From Polaromonas sp. (GTDB lineage Bacteria > Pseudomonadota > Gammaproteobacteria > Burkholderiales > Burkholderiaceae_C), in contig JAJKJM010000044.1 of assembly GCA_021153985.1 (NCBI GenBank), positions 1-64,000 of the forward strand: 64,000 bases of DNA, in the 5' to 3' direction. Below, piece by piece: positions 7,558-16,691 of this stretch. A program made the translations under genes and the position numbers. The notes below the pieces were generated by a model. That model did not search any database. It was not told where the DNA came from and saw nothing but the letters and a program-made list of their open reading frames with translations. How positions within the stretch are numbered: the first letter of the stretch is position 1; the number at the start of each line of letters is the position of its first letter.

Positions 7558-8011
7558 TCTTCCATTGATTGCGTCAGGTCTGACAGTCCTCGACCGCTTC
7601 AGCGCGCCGCTTGAACGACATGCTAAGCCTCTGCTGCGCACCGCAATGGTGTCTGTTTCCATGCTGCTTGCAGCTGTACCCGCGATGGCTGCCCAGGATG
7701 CCGGCGGCTTCGAGTGCAGGTATGACGGAAACCAGCAAGAGATGAATGCTTGCGCGGTCCGGGATTACAGGGCCGCGGACGTTGCTCTTAATCTGAAATA
7801 CCAGGCAGTGATGTCGGCTTTACCGGCAGGAGAGCGGATGGCCCTCCGGAAAGAGCAGCGGGCTTGGTTGCAGCGTCGGGATCCAGAGTGCAAAGCAGAG
7901 GCAAAGCCATCGGAAGGCGGGTCCATGTGGCCGCTCGAATACTTTGGTTGCATGCGGGCTGCAACAGAGCGTCGAACAAAAGAATTGGATCAACCAAAAA
8001 TCGCCAGGTGA
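7550..8011 (+). CDS. LprI/DUF1311-family exported protein
   Basis: The protein has 153 residues. After a hydrophobic segment (MVSVSMLLAAVPAMAAQ), the mature part shows the DUF1311 pattern: FECRYDGNQQEMNACAVRDYRAADVALNLKYQAVMSAL, then LRKEQRAWLQRRDPECKAEA and a final FGCMRAATERRTKEL. Cysteines are paired as in lysozyme-inhibitor LprI relatives, which act in the cell envelope. The start at 7550 overlaps the previous stop. An internal ATG at 7646 would give a shorter and more conventional signal peptide and is a real alternative. Confidence 0.78.
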   Translation: MFSLPLIASGLTVLDRFSAPLERHAKPLLRTAMVSVSMLLAAVPAMAAQDAGGFECRYDGNQQEMNACAVRDYRAADVALNLKYQAVMSALPAGERMALRKEQRAWLQRRDPECKAEAKPSEGGSMWPLEYFGCMRAATERRTKELDQPKIAR

Positions 8012-8057
8012 TACCTGAAGGTTTAATCGCGCACTCAACTCTGGCTTGAATTGATTA

Positions 8058-8318
8058 TTACCGCGTAGTGTTTTCTGCCGAATGTGGTACCGGCGACTTC
8101 AGTTCGCAGAGTGTCTTGGTTGGACTATCGGCAAACTGAAGTGTCAGTATTACGACCTTTTCTTTATCTTCGTAAGAGGGATCGTCGCAAAAAAAACTAT
8201 TGCCGGCGCCCACGACGCGAAGGCCGTCCCCGTCCCCATAGTCAATGACCAAATCATCTTTCGTGGCACAACCCGTAATTACTAAAGCTGTGAGGGTCAA
8301 AAAAACTAGGAATTTCAT
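8058..8318 (-). CDS. small lipoprotein
   Basis: This 86-residue protein has a lipoprotein signal: MKFLVFLTLTALVITGC with cysteine at 17. The mature part is short and acidic (DDLVIDYGDGDG) with cysteines at about 44 and 71 that could pair. It is AT-rich like the other genes of this islet and is probably expressed alone. I do not recognise the family. Confidence 0.65.
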   Translation of the reverse strand: MKFLVFLTLTALVITGCATKDDLVIDYGDGDGLRVVGAGNSFFCDDPSYEDKEKVVILTLQFADSPTKTLCELKSPVPHSAENTTR

Positions 8319-8403
8319 GCATTAACTATGGCTGTTTCAGGTGAGCCCAGTATGCATTCTGTTCGCAACTTTTATGCCCTTTTTAGCCAGATGGCCACCG
8401 GAC

Positions 8404-9669
8404 CTAGTGAGTACTGTTGTTCGCGGCCCGCAACTTATCCTTCTTACTGGGCCGCTTTCCCTTGATGCCACCTGTTCCCGCAGGATCAGCCGGGTTCGGT
8501 GGCAATAGCTCCACCGGTTCAAAGCCCGCCACCTGCTCACGCGCCACCTTGATCCCCTGACGCTTTTCAATCAGCTTGAAGTGCGCCTCAGTAGCAGCAC
8601 TCACAAAACTCACCGCAAGTCCCGATTCACCCGCGCGCCCAGTACGGCCAATGCGGTGGGTGTAGTCCATCGCTGAGCGGGGGAGGTCGTAGTTCACGAC
8701 GACCGGCATTTGTGCAATATCGATGCCGCGTGCGGCGACGTCGGTGGCCACCACCACTTGCACGGCTTTGATCTTGAAGTCTTGCAGCACCTGGGTGCGT
8801 TTTCCCTGGCTGAGTTCGCCGTGGAAGGGTTCGGCTTCGATGTCGACTTTGCGCAGTTTGTCGGCGACGATTTCTGCGGCGTGTTTGGTGGCGACGAAGA
8901 CCAATATGCGCTCCCATTTTTCGGTCTGCACCAGGTGGCGCAGCAGCTGGGTGCGGCGGGGGGCGTCGACTTCGATGGCGCGTTGGGTGATGTCGGGTGC
9001 GGTTTGCGCTACCTGTGCGACTTCTACGCGCAGCGGGTTGCGCAGCAGGCTTGATGCGAGTGCTTCAATGGCGGGCGGGAAGGTGGCTGAGAAGAAGAGT
9101 GTCTGGCGCTTGGTGGGCAGCAGGGCCAGGATGCGGTTGAGTTCTTCGCCAAAGCCGAGGTCTAGCAGGCGGTCGGCTTCGTCGAGTACCAGTGTGCCGG
9201 TGCTGGTCAGCGTCAAAGCGTTGTGATCGATCAGGTCGAGCAGGCGGCCGGGTGTGGCGACGACGATGTCGGCGCCGCCGCGCAGGTTCATCATTTGGGG
9301 GTTGATGGAGACGCCGCCGAACACGACTGCGACCTTGAGCCGTTGGGGGAGGTATTTGGCAAACCCCACGATGGCTTCACCGACTTGCGCGGCCAGCTCG
9401 CGCGTGGGTACCAGGATGAGCGCGCGTACCGGCCGGTGCTGGCGCCCGGCGGGCGCCGGTGCGTTGACGAGGTGCTGCAGCAGCGGCAGCGAAAACGCGG
9501 CCGTCTTGCCCGAACCCGTCTGCGCCGAGCCGAGCACGTCGCGTCCTTCAAGAATGGCGGGGATGGCGGCGGACTGGATGGCGGTGGGGGCGAGGTAGCC
9601 CTGTTCCTCCATGGCGCGCATCAGCGCGGGCAGCAGTACCGGCGAAAAACCCAGTGAAGAAAATGGCAT
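8404..9669 (-). CDS. rhlE: DEAD-box ATP-dependent RNA helicase, RhlE type
   Basis: This 421-residue RNA helicase has all core motifs: the Q motif near APTAIQ, AQTGSGKT (49-56), PTRELA (88-93), TPGR (139-142), DEAD (163-166), SAT (194-196), VATDVAARGID (307-317) and HRIGRTGR (338-345). Length and the opening FSSLGFSPVLLPALMRAMEEQGY fit RhlE, which remodels RNA in ribosome assembly and decay. It has a short basic tail KGKRPSKKDKL for RNA contact. The start at MPFSS is chosen over upstream in-frame starts because the Q-motif domain begins there. A fragment of this gene lies downstream at 6767-6886. Confidence 0.9.
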   Translation of the reverse strand: MPFSSLGFSPVLLPALMRAMEEQGYLAPTAIQSAAIPAILEGRDVLGSAQTGSGKTAAFSLPLLQHLVNAPAPAGRQHRPVRALILVPTRELAAQVGEAIVGFAKYLPQRLKVAVVFGGVSINPQMMNLRGGADIVVATPGRLLDLIDHNALTLTSTGTLVLDEADRLLDLGFGEELNRILALLPTKRQTLFFSATFPPAIEALASSLLRNPLRVEVAQVAQTAPDITQRAIEVDAPRRTQLLRHLVQTEKWERILVFVATKHAAEIVADKLRKVDIEAEPFHGELSQGKRTQVLQDFKIKAVQVVVATDVAARGIDIAQMPVVVNYDLPRSAMDYTHRIGRTGRAGESGLAVSFVSAATEAHFKLIEKRQGIKVAREQVAGFEPVELLPPNPADPAGTGGIKGKRPSKKDKLRAANNSTH

Positions 9670-10143
9670 GTGGAGGTCTCGGAAAAAAGAAGCTGCTGCG
9701 GGTGCCGGAGCTGGGGAGCATGGCGTCGACAGATGCCGGTGGGTCCAGGGGTGGCCCGGCAGTGGTTTAGCGGTTGGTACCTCGGGGTGGTTCGAAGCGG
9801 GGACGCACATCGCCCCTGTCAGGCCCCTGATTTTAAGCCAGCGGCGGCGGGCAGCCCGATTTCGCTATAAAAATAATAGCTGCCAGCCAAGGTGCTCATT
9901 GGGCTACAGGCACATTTGGTCTTCAATTCCCCGCGACGCGGCTGCGAACGGGGCGCCGCGCCGCCAGCGTTTGTGCGCCCAGCGCTGCCTAAACTTTTTC
10001 CTACTTGGGGGCGTGTGCACTGCTTACCCTTGCGCGGGCGCGCGGCCGCTACGGTGAAGTTTCCCGCTGACCAGCTTCCCGGCAAGGCCTTGCTGCGTGC
10101 TGGTTTCCCACCATCACCCAACCTTCACCACAAAGGAACTCCT
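9670..10143. other. intergenic region between divergent helicase and dehydrogenase genes
   Basis: This 474 bp holds the promoters of the helicase (leftward) and the zinc dehydrogenase (rightward) and one dispersed repeat copy (9864-9918). Open frames crossing it lack conserved sequence. I see no gene. Confidence 0.6.
9864..9918 (+). repeat. dispersed Comamonadaceae-type repeat, copy 2
   Basis: It starts with GCTAT-AAAAATA-ATAGC, then TGCCAGCCAAGGTGCTCATT, then GGGCTACAGGC. It has the same two-part structure as the other four copies in this window. Confidence 0.75.
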
Positions 10144-11328
10144 ATGCTTGCCATGAACTATCGGGGACCTTACCGGGTCCGTGCACAGCAGAAACCTGAA
10201 CCGGAAATAGAGCACCCGTATGACGCCATCGTGCGTGTCACCCGCTCGTGCATCTGCGGCTCTGACCTGCATCTCTACCATGGCCTGGTGCCTGACACGC
10301 GCGTAGGCATGACATTTGGACACGAGTTCACCGGCGTGGTGGAAGAGGTGGGCTCTGGTGTCAAAAACCTCAGGCCCGGCGACCATGTGCTGGTGCCTTT
10401 CAACATCTTTTGCGGCTCGTGCTTTTTCTGCCAGCGAGAGCTCTACAGCAACTGCCACAACACCAACCCCGAGGCGACGGCCGTCGGCGGCATCTTCGGC
10501 TACGGGCACATCACCGGTGGCTATGACGGCGGGCAGGCCGAGTATGTGCGCGTGCCGTTTGCCGACATCGGCCCTACGGTGATTCCGCCTGACCTGGATG
10601 TGGACGACGCGGTGCTGCTGACCGATGCGTACCCCACCGGCTACCAGGCCGCCGAGATGGGCGAGATCGAGCAGGGCGACACGGTGGTGGTGTTCGGCGC
10701 GGGGCCGGTGGGCCTGTTTGCGGCCAAGTCGGCCTGGCTCCTGGGTGCCGGGCGGGTCATCGTGGTCGACCACATCGATTACCGGCTGGAGTTCGCGCAC
10801 AAGTTTGCCCAATGTGAGACGGTCAACTTCAAGGATGTCGACGACATGGCCATCCATATCAAGAAGATGACGGACTGGCTGGGCGCCGACGTGTGCATTG
10901 ACGCCGTGGGGGCCGAAGCTGCGGGCAGTTTCGCGCACCGGCTGACGGGCGTGAAGCTCAAGCTGCAGGGCGGCTCGGCCATCGTGCTGCACTGGTGCAT
11001 CAACTCGGTGCGCAAGGGCGGCGTGGTGTCCATCGTCGGGGTTTACGGCCCGACCTTTAACGCCATTCCGATCGGCAACGCCGTGAACAAGGGCCTGACG
11101 CTGCGCATGAACCAGGCCAGCGTCAAGCGCCACCTGCCGCGGCTGATCGAGCACATCCAGGCAGGGCGCATCAAGCCCAGTGAGGTGATTACCCACCGGG
11201 TGCCGCTTGAGGAAGTCTCAGACGCGTACCACCTTTTTTCGAGCAAGCTCGACAACTGCATCAAGACCGTGCTGGTGCCGCCGCGCGCCGCCATCGATAC
11301 CCCTACCCGCATCGCTGTACCCGCTTGA
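10144..11328 (+). CDS. zinc-dependent alcohol dehydrogenase, formaldehyde-dehydrogenase-like branch
   Basis: This 394-residue medium-chain dehydrogenase shows the catalytic zinc site C38 with GHE at 59-61, the structural zinc cysteines C90, C93, C96 and C104 (CGSCFFCQRELYSNC), and the Rossmann motif GAGPVG at 185-190. The sequence GGIFGYGHITGGYDGGQAEYVRVP is typical of the glutathione-independent formaldehyde dehydrogenase-like branch. A good AAAGGA ribosome site precedes ATG 10144. A longer open frame upstream is non-conserved. The next gene starts 12 bases after the stop, with its own GAAAGGAG, so the two form an operon. Confidence 0.88.
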   Translation: MLAMNYRGPYRVRAQQKPEPEIEHPYDAIVRVTRSCICGSDLHLYHGLVPDTRVGMTFGHEFTGVVEEVGSGVKNLRPGDHVLVPFNIFCGSCFFCQRELYSNCHNTNPEATAVGGIFGYGHITGGYDGGQAEYVRVPFADIGPTVIPPDLDVDDAVLLTDAYPTGYQAAEMGEIEQGDTVVVFGAGPVGLFAAKSAWLLGAGRVIVVDHIDYRLEFAHKFAQCETVNFKDVDDMAIHIKKMTDWLGADVCIDAVGAEAAGSFAHRLTGVKLKLQGGSAIVLHWCINSVRKGGVVSIVGVYGPTFNAIPIGNAVNKGLTLRMNQASVKRHLPRLIEHIQAGRIKPSEVITHRVPLEEVSDAYHLFSSKLDNCIKTVLVPPRAAIDTPTRIAVPA

Positions 11329-11340
11329 AAGGAGCAGACC

Positions 11341-11937
11341 ATGGATACCTTCGCTTCCAACGACTCTTCCGGTTCGTCCGGCTCTCCCGGTAACAGCAGC
11401 GGCGGCCCCGGCTTCCAGGTGCCGCCGCAGTACGCCCACATCCAGGGCTGGGGCGCCGACCTGGACCACGCCAACCGGCCGGCCTATCCACGTGAACGAA
11501 TCCCGCCCCGGCTGGAGGGCGTGCACTGGCATGAGCCTGAGCAGCAGCCGCAGACCGTCGAGATTCTTCATTCCAACGAGCGGCCGGGCATCACGCCGGT
11601 TTTCGGTACCAGCGTGCCGCCTTCGGGCCTGAGTGGTTCCATACGCCGCTATGCCTTTAAGTTCAGTGAGAACGACTTGCGCCACTGGATGCTGCTGCTG
11701 TTCGCTGATCGTGTGAACATGTTTGAAGGCATCGGGCAAGACCTGGCGCGCGGCCATATTCCCAATGTGTTCGCCGAGATGGGCGGCAAGGCCGAGTTCA
11801 AGTACAACCGCAAGGCCGCGGTGCAAAAGGCAGTGGTCGCCGGTGCTGTGGCGGGCCTGGCGGTGTGGCTGCTGATGCGGTCACGTGGGCAGCGCCAGCA
11901 CCAGCATCAACCTCATCGCCGCCTGCGGCACCGCTGA
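11341..11937 (+). CDS. hypothetical protein, downstream partner of the zinc dehydrogenase
   Basis: This 198-residue protein has a Ser/Gly-rich N-terminus, a Pro-rich middle (YPRERIPPRLEGVHWHEPEQQPQ), a conserved-looking IRRYAFKFSENDLRHWMLLLFADRVNMFEGIGQDL block, and a C-terminal hydrophobic segment AVVAGAVAGLAVWLLM followed by a basic His/Arg-rich tail. It looks tail-anchored in the inner membrane. It is co-transcribed with the dehydrogenase and has a strong Shine-Dalgarno. I do not know the family. Confidence 0.7.
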   Translation: MDTFASNDSSGSSGSPGNSSGGPGFQVPPQYAHIQGWGADLDHANRPAYPRERIPPRLEGVHWHEPEQQPQTVEILHSNERPGITPVFGTSVPPSGLSGSIRRYAFKFSENDLRHWMLLLFADRVNMFEGIGQDLARGHIPNVFAEMGGKAEFKYNRKAAVQKAVVAGAVAGLAVWLLMRSRGQRQHQHQPHRRLRHR

Positions 11938-11950
11938 GGCGCGCTCTCGC

Positions 11951-13426
11951 TTAACGCGGCGTGCGCGCCCCGGCAGGCGCGAGGAACACCAGCGCACACG
12001 CCGACGCCCCCAGCGCGCACAGCACGCAGCCCAGCACCACCCAGCGAAACGCGTTGACCAGCACGTCGGGTGCCGCCGACTGCACCGGCCCCTGCAGGCT
12101 GATGGCAAACACCACGCCCAGCACCGCCACGGCCAGCAGGCCGGCGACGCGCGCCACGGCGTTGTTGATGCCCGATGCAATGCCGGCGTGGGCCGTCGGC
12201 ACCGCGTTCATGACGGTGGTGGTGAGCGGCGCGACGGCAATCGTCATGCCCAGGCCCAGCACCACCATGGCGGGGAAGAAACCTGTCCAATACGACCACC
12301 CCACGCCGGGCAACGCCAGCAATGCGAAGCCGGCGGCTGCCACGGCCGGCCCGGCCATCAGCATGCGCCGCGCTCCAAATCGCTCGGTAAGCTTGGCGGT
12401 GCTGGACGACAAGAAGCCGAGCAGCAGCGAAAACGGCAGCAGCGTGGCGCCCGCGGCGGTGGCGGAGTATTTAAAAGCGCCTATCAATACAAAAGGCAGA
12501 AAAAACAGCGCGCCGCTGAGCGCAAAGTACAGCAGCAGCGTGAGCAGGTTGGTGCCCACAAAGTCGCGCGACTTGAAGAGGCCCAGCGGCATCATGGGCG
12601 CACGCGTGCGGGCTTGCACAAACACAAACGCCACCAGCAGCGCCGCCCCCAGCGCGATAAAGCCCAGCACGCTGCCGGCTTGCCAGCCGCGCTCGGGCGC
12701 CAGCGTGAGGCCGTAGGTGAGGGCGCCCAGCCCGCTGGCCACCAGCAGCACGCCCGGCCAGTCGAGTTGCTTCGGCGCGTCCGGGTCGCGGCTGTCGGGC
12801 ACGGCATAGAGCGCCAGCCACACGGTGGCCACCGCCATGGGCACATTCAAAAAGAAGATAGACCGCCACGACACCGCATCGACCAGCCAGCCGCCCAGCA
12901 CCGGCCCGGCCGCGCCGGTGATGGCCGCCCACGCGGCCCAGGTGCCAATCGCTTTGCCGCGCGCCTCGCCCTCAAACACATTACCGATGATGGCCAGGCT
13001 GGCGGGCACCAGCAGCGCCGCGCCCATGCCCTGCACGGCGCGCGCGGCGATCAGCGCCAGCGGGCCGGGCGCAAAGCCGCAGGCCACCGAAGCTGCCGTG
13101 AAGATGGCAATGCCGAGGATAAATATCTTGCGGCGGCCGAAGCGGTCACCCAGCGAGCCGCCCACCAGCACCAGCGAGCCCAGCGCGAGCAGGTAGGCGT
13201 TGATGACCCACTGCATGGCCGCCAGCCCGTCGGCCGAGCCGCCCGTCAGGTCGCGCTGGATGGCAGGCAGGGCGATGTTGACAACCGAGCCGTCGATAAA
13301 CGCCATGGATGAGCCCAGCACCGTGGCGGCCAGCGCGAAGCCGGGGTGCGGTGCGCTGCTGCCGTTTTTCTTCGCTTGGGCGCGGATGATGCCTTCGTCG
13401 CAGGGGGCGTGCGGGTTGCCGGGCAT
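11951..13426 (-). CDS. MFS drug exporter, DHA2 (EmrB/QacA) family, 14 membrane segments
   Basis: This 491-residue transporter opens with the DHA2 signature [28 protein letters not shown] (motif D1) and has motif [14 protein letters not shown] and motif C in the fifth helix ([26 protein letters not shown]). Such proteins export hydrophobic compounds by proton antiport. The ATG has GGAG 8-10 bases upstream. It is divergent from the ornithine cyclodeaminase-like gene and shares its 104 bp promoter region. Because no EmrA-type partner is present, it probably works as a single inner-membrane pump. Confidence 0.9.
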   Translation of the reverse strand: MPGNPHAPCDEGIIRAQAKKNGSSAPHPGFALAATVLGSSMAFIDGSVVNIALPAIQRDLTGGSADGLAAMQWVINAYLLALGSLVLVGGSLGDRFGRRKIFILGIAIFTAASVACGFAPGPLALIAARAVQGMGAALLVPASLAIIGNVFEGEARGKAIGTWAAWAAITGAAGPVLGGWLVDAVSWRSIFFLNVPMAVATVWLALYAVPDSRDPDAPKQLDWPGVLLVASGLGALTYGLTLAPERGWQAGSVLGFIALGAALLVAFVFVQARTRAPMMPLGLFKSRDFVGTNLLTLLLYFALSGALFFLPFVLIGAFKYSATAAGATLLPFSLLLGFLSSSTAKLTERFGARRMLMAGPAVAAAGFALLALPGVGWSYWTGFFPAMVVLGLGMTIAVAPLTTTVMNAVPTAHAGIASGINNAVARVAGLLAVAVLGVVFAISLQGPVQSAAPDVLVNAFRWVVLGCVLCALGASACALVFLAPAGARTPR

Positions 13427-13495
13427 GAGGGCTCCTGGGGTTGAATGGGTTGAGGGGTGGACGGTGGAGATGGACGGTGGATGGTTGTCGAGTAT

Positions 13496-13524
13496 TTGAC
13501 AATTAGTCTAATTATGGATAATAT
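13496..13524 (+). promoter_or_regulatory. sigma-70 promoter with an internal palindrome
   Basis: A perfect TTGACA (13496-13501), a 17 bp spacer and a TAATAT box (13519-13524) lie directly before the ATG at 13531. The spacer contains the perfect dyad AATTAG-T-CTAATT (13501-13513), a likely operator. The predicted transcription start coincides with the ATG. Confidence 0.65.
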
Positions 13525-13530
13525 TTCCAG

Positions 13531-14565
13531 ATGACGACACCTACCGCGCAGCCACCCATGCCTCATCCTGCCAGTTTCCCGCCATCCAGGGCAAGCAGGC
13601 CGGCTGATGCCCAACTCCTGCTGCTGGACAAACGCCAGGTCGAATCCATGCTCTTGCCGGCTGACGTGCTGGAGGCCGTGCGCGAAGCCTTTGTGCTGCA
13701 CAGCCAGGGCGAAGGCCGCGTGTTCTCCCTCGTACGTGAAAAGCTGGCCACCGGCGGCGTGTTCGGCATCAAGTCGGGCGACGTGGGTGCGCAGTCGCTA
13801 CTGGGTTTCAAGGCGGCGGGTTTCTGGCCTGGCAATCCCGCCCGGGGCGCTGACGCCCACCAGGCCACCATCATGTTGATAGACCCCGCCACCGGCCGGC
13901 CAAGCTGCCTGATTGATGGCAACGCCGTCACCACCGAGCGCACCGGCGCGGCCGGCGGCCTGGGCCTGCAGCTGGCGCGGCCCGAAAGCCGCACGGTGTG
14001 CGTGTTCGGCAGCGGCGTGCAGGCGCAGGTGCAGTTGCGCTTTGCCCTTCGCCAGCTGCCCGGGCTGCGCCAGGTGTTTTACGCCACGGCCGACGGCCGG
14101 CCCAAGCCCGCGTTTGAGGCGATGTTTGCCGGCCGGTGCGCCGTTTCGCATGCGGCAGACGTGAATGCCGCCGTGGCCCAGAGCGATGTGGTGATCACGG
14201 CGACCACCGGCAAGGGCCCGCTGTTCGAGCTGGCCGCTGTACGGCCCGGCACCCACATCAATGCGGTGGGCAGCGACACCCAAGGCAAACGCGAGTTGCC
14301 CGAAGGCTTGCTTGCCAAAGCACGCGTGTTTGTCGACGATGCCGCCCAGTCGCGCGGCATCGGCGAATTGCAATGGGCGCCCGAAACCGCCTGCACTGAA
14401 ATCGGCGATGTGCTGTCGGGCAAGGCGGCCTTTGCGCGCAACGCCGGCGACATCACCTTGTTTGACATGACCGGCATCGCCTTGCAAGACCTCACCGTCG
14501 CGCGCATGCTGGAGCAGCGCGCGCGCCTTGCCGGCAAAGGGCAAAGTATTGCCTGGCCTTGGTAA
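13531..14565 (+). CDS. ornithine cyclodeaminase / mu-crystallin family enzyme
   Basis: This 344-residue protein follows the family plan. There is an N-terminal domain with R/K residues in GIKSGDVGAQSLLGFKAAGFWPGN (K81). The Rossmann part has VFGSGVQAQVQLRFAL (GSGVQA at 160-165), followed by VGSDTQGKRELP and a final domain with TLFDMTGIALQDL. Members reduce or deaminate imino/amino acids (ornithine cyclodeaminase, ketimine reductase, iminosuccinate reductase). The pairing with a DSD1-like enzyme downstream suggests an imino-acid reductase in hydroxy-amino-acid metabolism rather than ornithine cyclisation. The ATG may be leaderless. ATG 13558 is an alternative start. Confidence 0.85.
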   Translation: MTTPTAQPPMPHPASFPPSRASRPADAQLLLLDKRQVESMLLPADVLEAVREAFVLHSQGEGRVFSLVREKLATGGVFGIKSGDVGAQSLLGFKAAGFWPGNPARGADAHQATIMLIDPATGRPSCLIDGNAVTTERTGAAGGLGLQLARPESRTVCVFGSGVQAQVQLRFALRQLPGLRQVFYATADGRPKPAFEAMFAGRCAVSHAADVNAAVAQSDVVITATTGKGPLFELAAVRPGTHINAVGSDTQGKRELPEGLLAKARVFVDDAAQSRGIGELQWAPETACTEIGDVLSGKAAFARNAGDITLFDMTGIALQDLTVARMLEQRARLAGKGQSIAWPW

Positions 14566-14612
14566 ATAGATTTGAAGCGATTGAAGCCTTTTTTGAAATT
14601 CTGGAGATTCCC

Positions 14613-15764
14613 TTGACCGCCACGACACAGTCCCACCCCCTGGCCGCGCTGGACACGCCCGCCGCCGTGATTGACCTGCCGCGCATGGAGCGCAACATCG
14701 CGCGCATGCAGCAGCGCATGAACGCGTTGGGCGTGCGCTTTCGCCCGCACGTCAAAACCAGCAAGTGCACGCCGGTGGCCCGGGCCCAGCGGGCGGCAGG
14801 CGCGCAGGGCATCACGGTGTCGACGCTGAAAGAAGCCGCGCAGTTTTACGCCGATGGGTTTGGCGACATCCTTTACGCCGTCGGCATGGTGGCTACCAAG
14901 CTGCCGCAGGCGCTGGCCCTGCGCCGCCAGGGCTGTGATTTGAAAATCATCACCGACAGTGTGGCCTCGGCTGAGGCCATCGCCGCCTTTGGCCGCGAGC
15001 ACGGCGAAACGTTTGAGGTCTGGATCGAGATCGACAGCGACGGCCACCGCTCGGGCATCAAGCCCGGTGAGGCCGCCTTGCTGGAGGTGGCGCGCACCCT
15101 GCACCAGGGTGGCATGCTGCTGGGCGGTGTGATGACGCACGCGGGCTCCAGCTACGACCTCAACTCGCCCGAAGCGCTGACGGCCATGGCCGAACAGGAG
15201 CGCGCCGCGTGTGTGCACGCTGCCGAGCGCGTGCGCGCGGCGGGCTTCCCCTGCGCGGTGGTCAGCGTGGGCTCCACGCCGACGGCGCTGTCGGCGGTGC
15301 AACTCGACGGCGTGACGGAAGTGCGCGCCGGTGTCTATGTGTTCTTTGACCTGGTGATGCACAACATCGGCGTGTGCGCCACGGACGACATCGCGCTCAG
15401 CGTGCTCACCACGGTGATCGGCCACCAGGCCGAAAAAGGCTGGGCGATTGTGGACGCCGGCTGGATGGCCATGAGCCGCGACCGCGGCACGCAAAAGCAG
15501 CAGCATGACTTCGGCTACGGCCAGGTGTGCAGCACCGACGGCGAAGTGTTGCCCGGCTATGTGATCAGCGGCGCCAACCAGGAGCACGGCATCCTCTCGC
15601 GCGAAGGGGAGGCGGACACCGACATCGCCAGGCGCTTTCCCATCGGCACACAGCTGCGCATCTTGCCCAACCACGCCTGCGCCACCGGCGCGCAGTACCC
15701 CGAGTACCACGCGCTGGCTGAAGACGGCGAGCTGAGCACCTGGAGCCGGCTGCACGGCTGGTAA
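14613..15764 (+). CDS. DSD1-family PLP enzyme (D-serine / D-threo-3-hydroxyaspartate dehydratase-like)
   Basis: This 383-residue fold-type III enzyme has an alanine-racemase-like N-terminal barrel with the PLP lysine in RPHVKTSKC (K48), and a C-terminal metal site PNHAC (H354, C356). In this family His-x-Cys is characteristic of zinc dehydratases (D-serine, D-threo-3-hydroxyaspartate), whereas D-threonine aldolases tend to have His-x-Asp. A TTG start at 14613 is chosen because GGAG lies 6 bases upstream. It lies about 47 bp after the cyclodeaminase-like gene and is surely co-transcribed. The exact substrate is not established by sequence. Confidence 0.82.
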   Translation: MTATTQSHPLAALDTPAAVIDLPRMERNIARMQQRMNALGVRFRPHVKTSKCTPVARAQRAAGAQGITVSTLKEAAQFYADGFGDILYAVGMVATKLPQALALRRQGCDLKIITDSVASAEAIAAFGREHGETFEVWIEIDSDGHRSGIKPGEAALLEVARTLHQGGMLLGGVMTHAGSSYDLNSPEALTAMAEQERAACVHAAERVRAAGFPCAVVSVGSTPTALSAVQLDGVTEVRAGVYVFFDLVMHNIGVCATDDIALSVLTTVIGHQAEKGWAIVDAGWMAMSRDRGTQKQQHDFGYGQVCSTDGEVLPGYVISGANQEHGILSREGEADTDIARRFPIGTQLRILPNHACATGAQYPEYHALAEDGELSTWSRLHGW

Positions 15765-15850
15765 TATCGCCGGCGTCAGCCGCGAAACGGGTTGCTGGAT
15801 GCAGTGCGCAAGTCCGGTTAGCGGCTTACTAAACAGCCAGGGCGCCGGAG

Positions 15851-16469
15851 TTTTACTTCCTCTCCCTCTGGGAGAGGCAGGGGTGAGGGTCGGCGGTGGT
15901 TGGTATGTCGCTGGTGTTCCACCGCCGCGAGCCCTCACCCCAACCCTCTCCCAGAGGGAGAGGGAGCAAGAAGGGGAGAGGGAGCAAGAAGGAGAGAGGG
16001 ACGAAGAGGGAGGGCTCTGGCGGGTTCTACTCCCTCTCCCCTGGGAGAGGGCGGGGGTGAGGGCCAGCGATGGTTGATGTGTAGCTGATGTTCCACCGCC
16101 GCGAGCCCTCACCCCAACCCTCTCCCAGAGGGAGAGGGAGCAAGAAGGGGAGAGGGTGCGAAGAGGGCAGAGCTCTGGCGGGGTTCTACTCCCTCTCCCT
16201 CTGGGAGAGGGCGGGGGTGAGGGCCTGCGGTGGTTGATGTATCGCTGCATGGTCCACCGCCGGAAGCCCTCACCCCAACCCTCTCCCAGGGGGAGAGGGA
16301 GCAAGAAGGGGAGAGGGTGCGAAGAAGGCAGAGCTCTGGCGGGGTTCTACTCCCTCTCCCTCTGGGAGAGGGCAGGGGTGAGGGCCGGCGATGGTTGATC
16401 TGTCGCTGCATGTTCCACCGCCGCGAGCCCTCACCCCAACCCTCTCCCAGAGGGAGAGGGAGCAAGACT
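15851..16469. repeat. tandem array of four ~160-bp palindromic (BIME-like) units
   Basis: Four units begin near 15851, 16025, 16184 and 16345 with a period of about 159-174 bp. Each contains two oppositely oriented elements, CTCCCTCTCCCTCTGGGAGAG... and GCCCTCACCCCAACC.../CTCTCCCAGAGGGAGAGGG, joined by a TGGTTGATGT-type linker. Low-complexity frames run through the array on both strands but show no conserved protein. The remaining sequence to 16691 holds one dispersed repeat and the promoter of the next gene. Confidence 0.9.
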
Positions 16470-16489
16470 GGGTCCGCAGCCGGGTTGGT

Positions 16490-16540
16490 GCTATAAAAAA
16501 TATAGCTGCAAGCCAAGGTGGCTATTGAGCTGTGGCTATT
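16490..16540 (+). repeat. dispersed Comamonadaceae-type repeat, copy 3
   Basis: It starts GCTAT-AAAAAAT-ATAGC and continues TGCAAGCCAAGGTGGCTATT, GAGCTGTGGC. It lies just beyond the tandem palindromic array. Confidence 0.7.
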
Positions 16541-16691
16541 ATTTTCTTAAGAATTTCTGATGCTCTCTCAGGAGTGGGCCCGGCCGGGCTGCGCGCGCGG
16601 GTGTGTGAAAGTTTGTAGCCTGCGGAGCATCGGCAGCTGATTCATCGTCTAATGGCAAGTCATTGCAAGTCAACTGACCGGAGCTTTTTCG

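Noticed and set aside
10114-11196. A 360-residue open frame opposite the zinc dehydrogenase
   Set aside because: The plus strand encodes a full zinc-enzyme motif set. The minus frame has no conserved features.
11885-13312. A 475-residue open frame opposite the MFS exporter
   Set aside because: It is an Arg/Gln/His-rich antisense shadow of a clear 14-helix transporter, as often seen in high-GC DNA.
14079-16304. A 741-residue open frame on the minus strand
   Set aside because: It runs antisense to the DSD1-like gene and through the palindromic array, and the product is low complexity with no conserved domain.
15851-16469. CRISPR array
   Set aside because: Units are about 160 bp, contain inverted elements and lack unique spacers of constant size. 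No cas genes are present.
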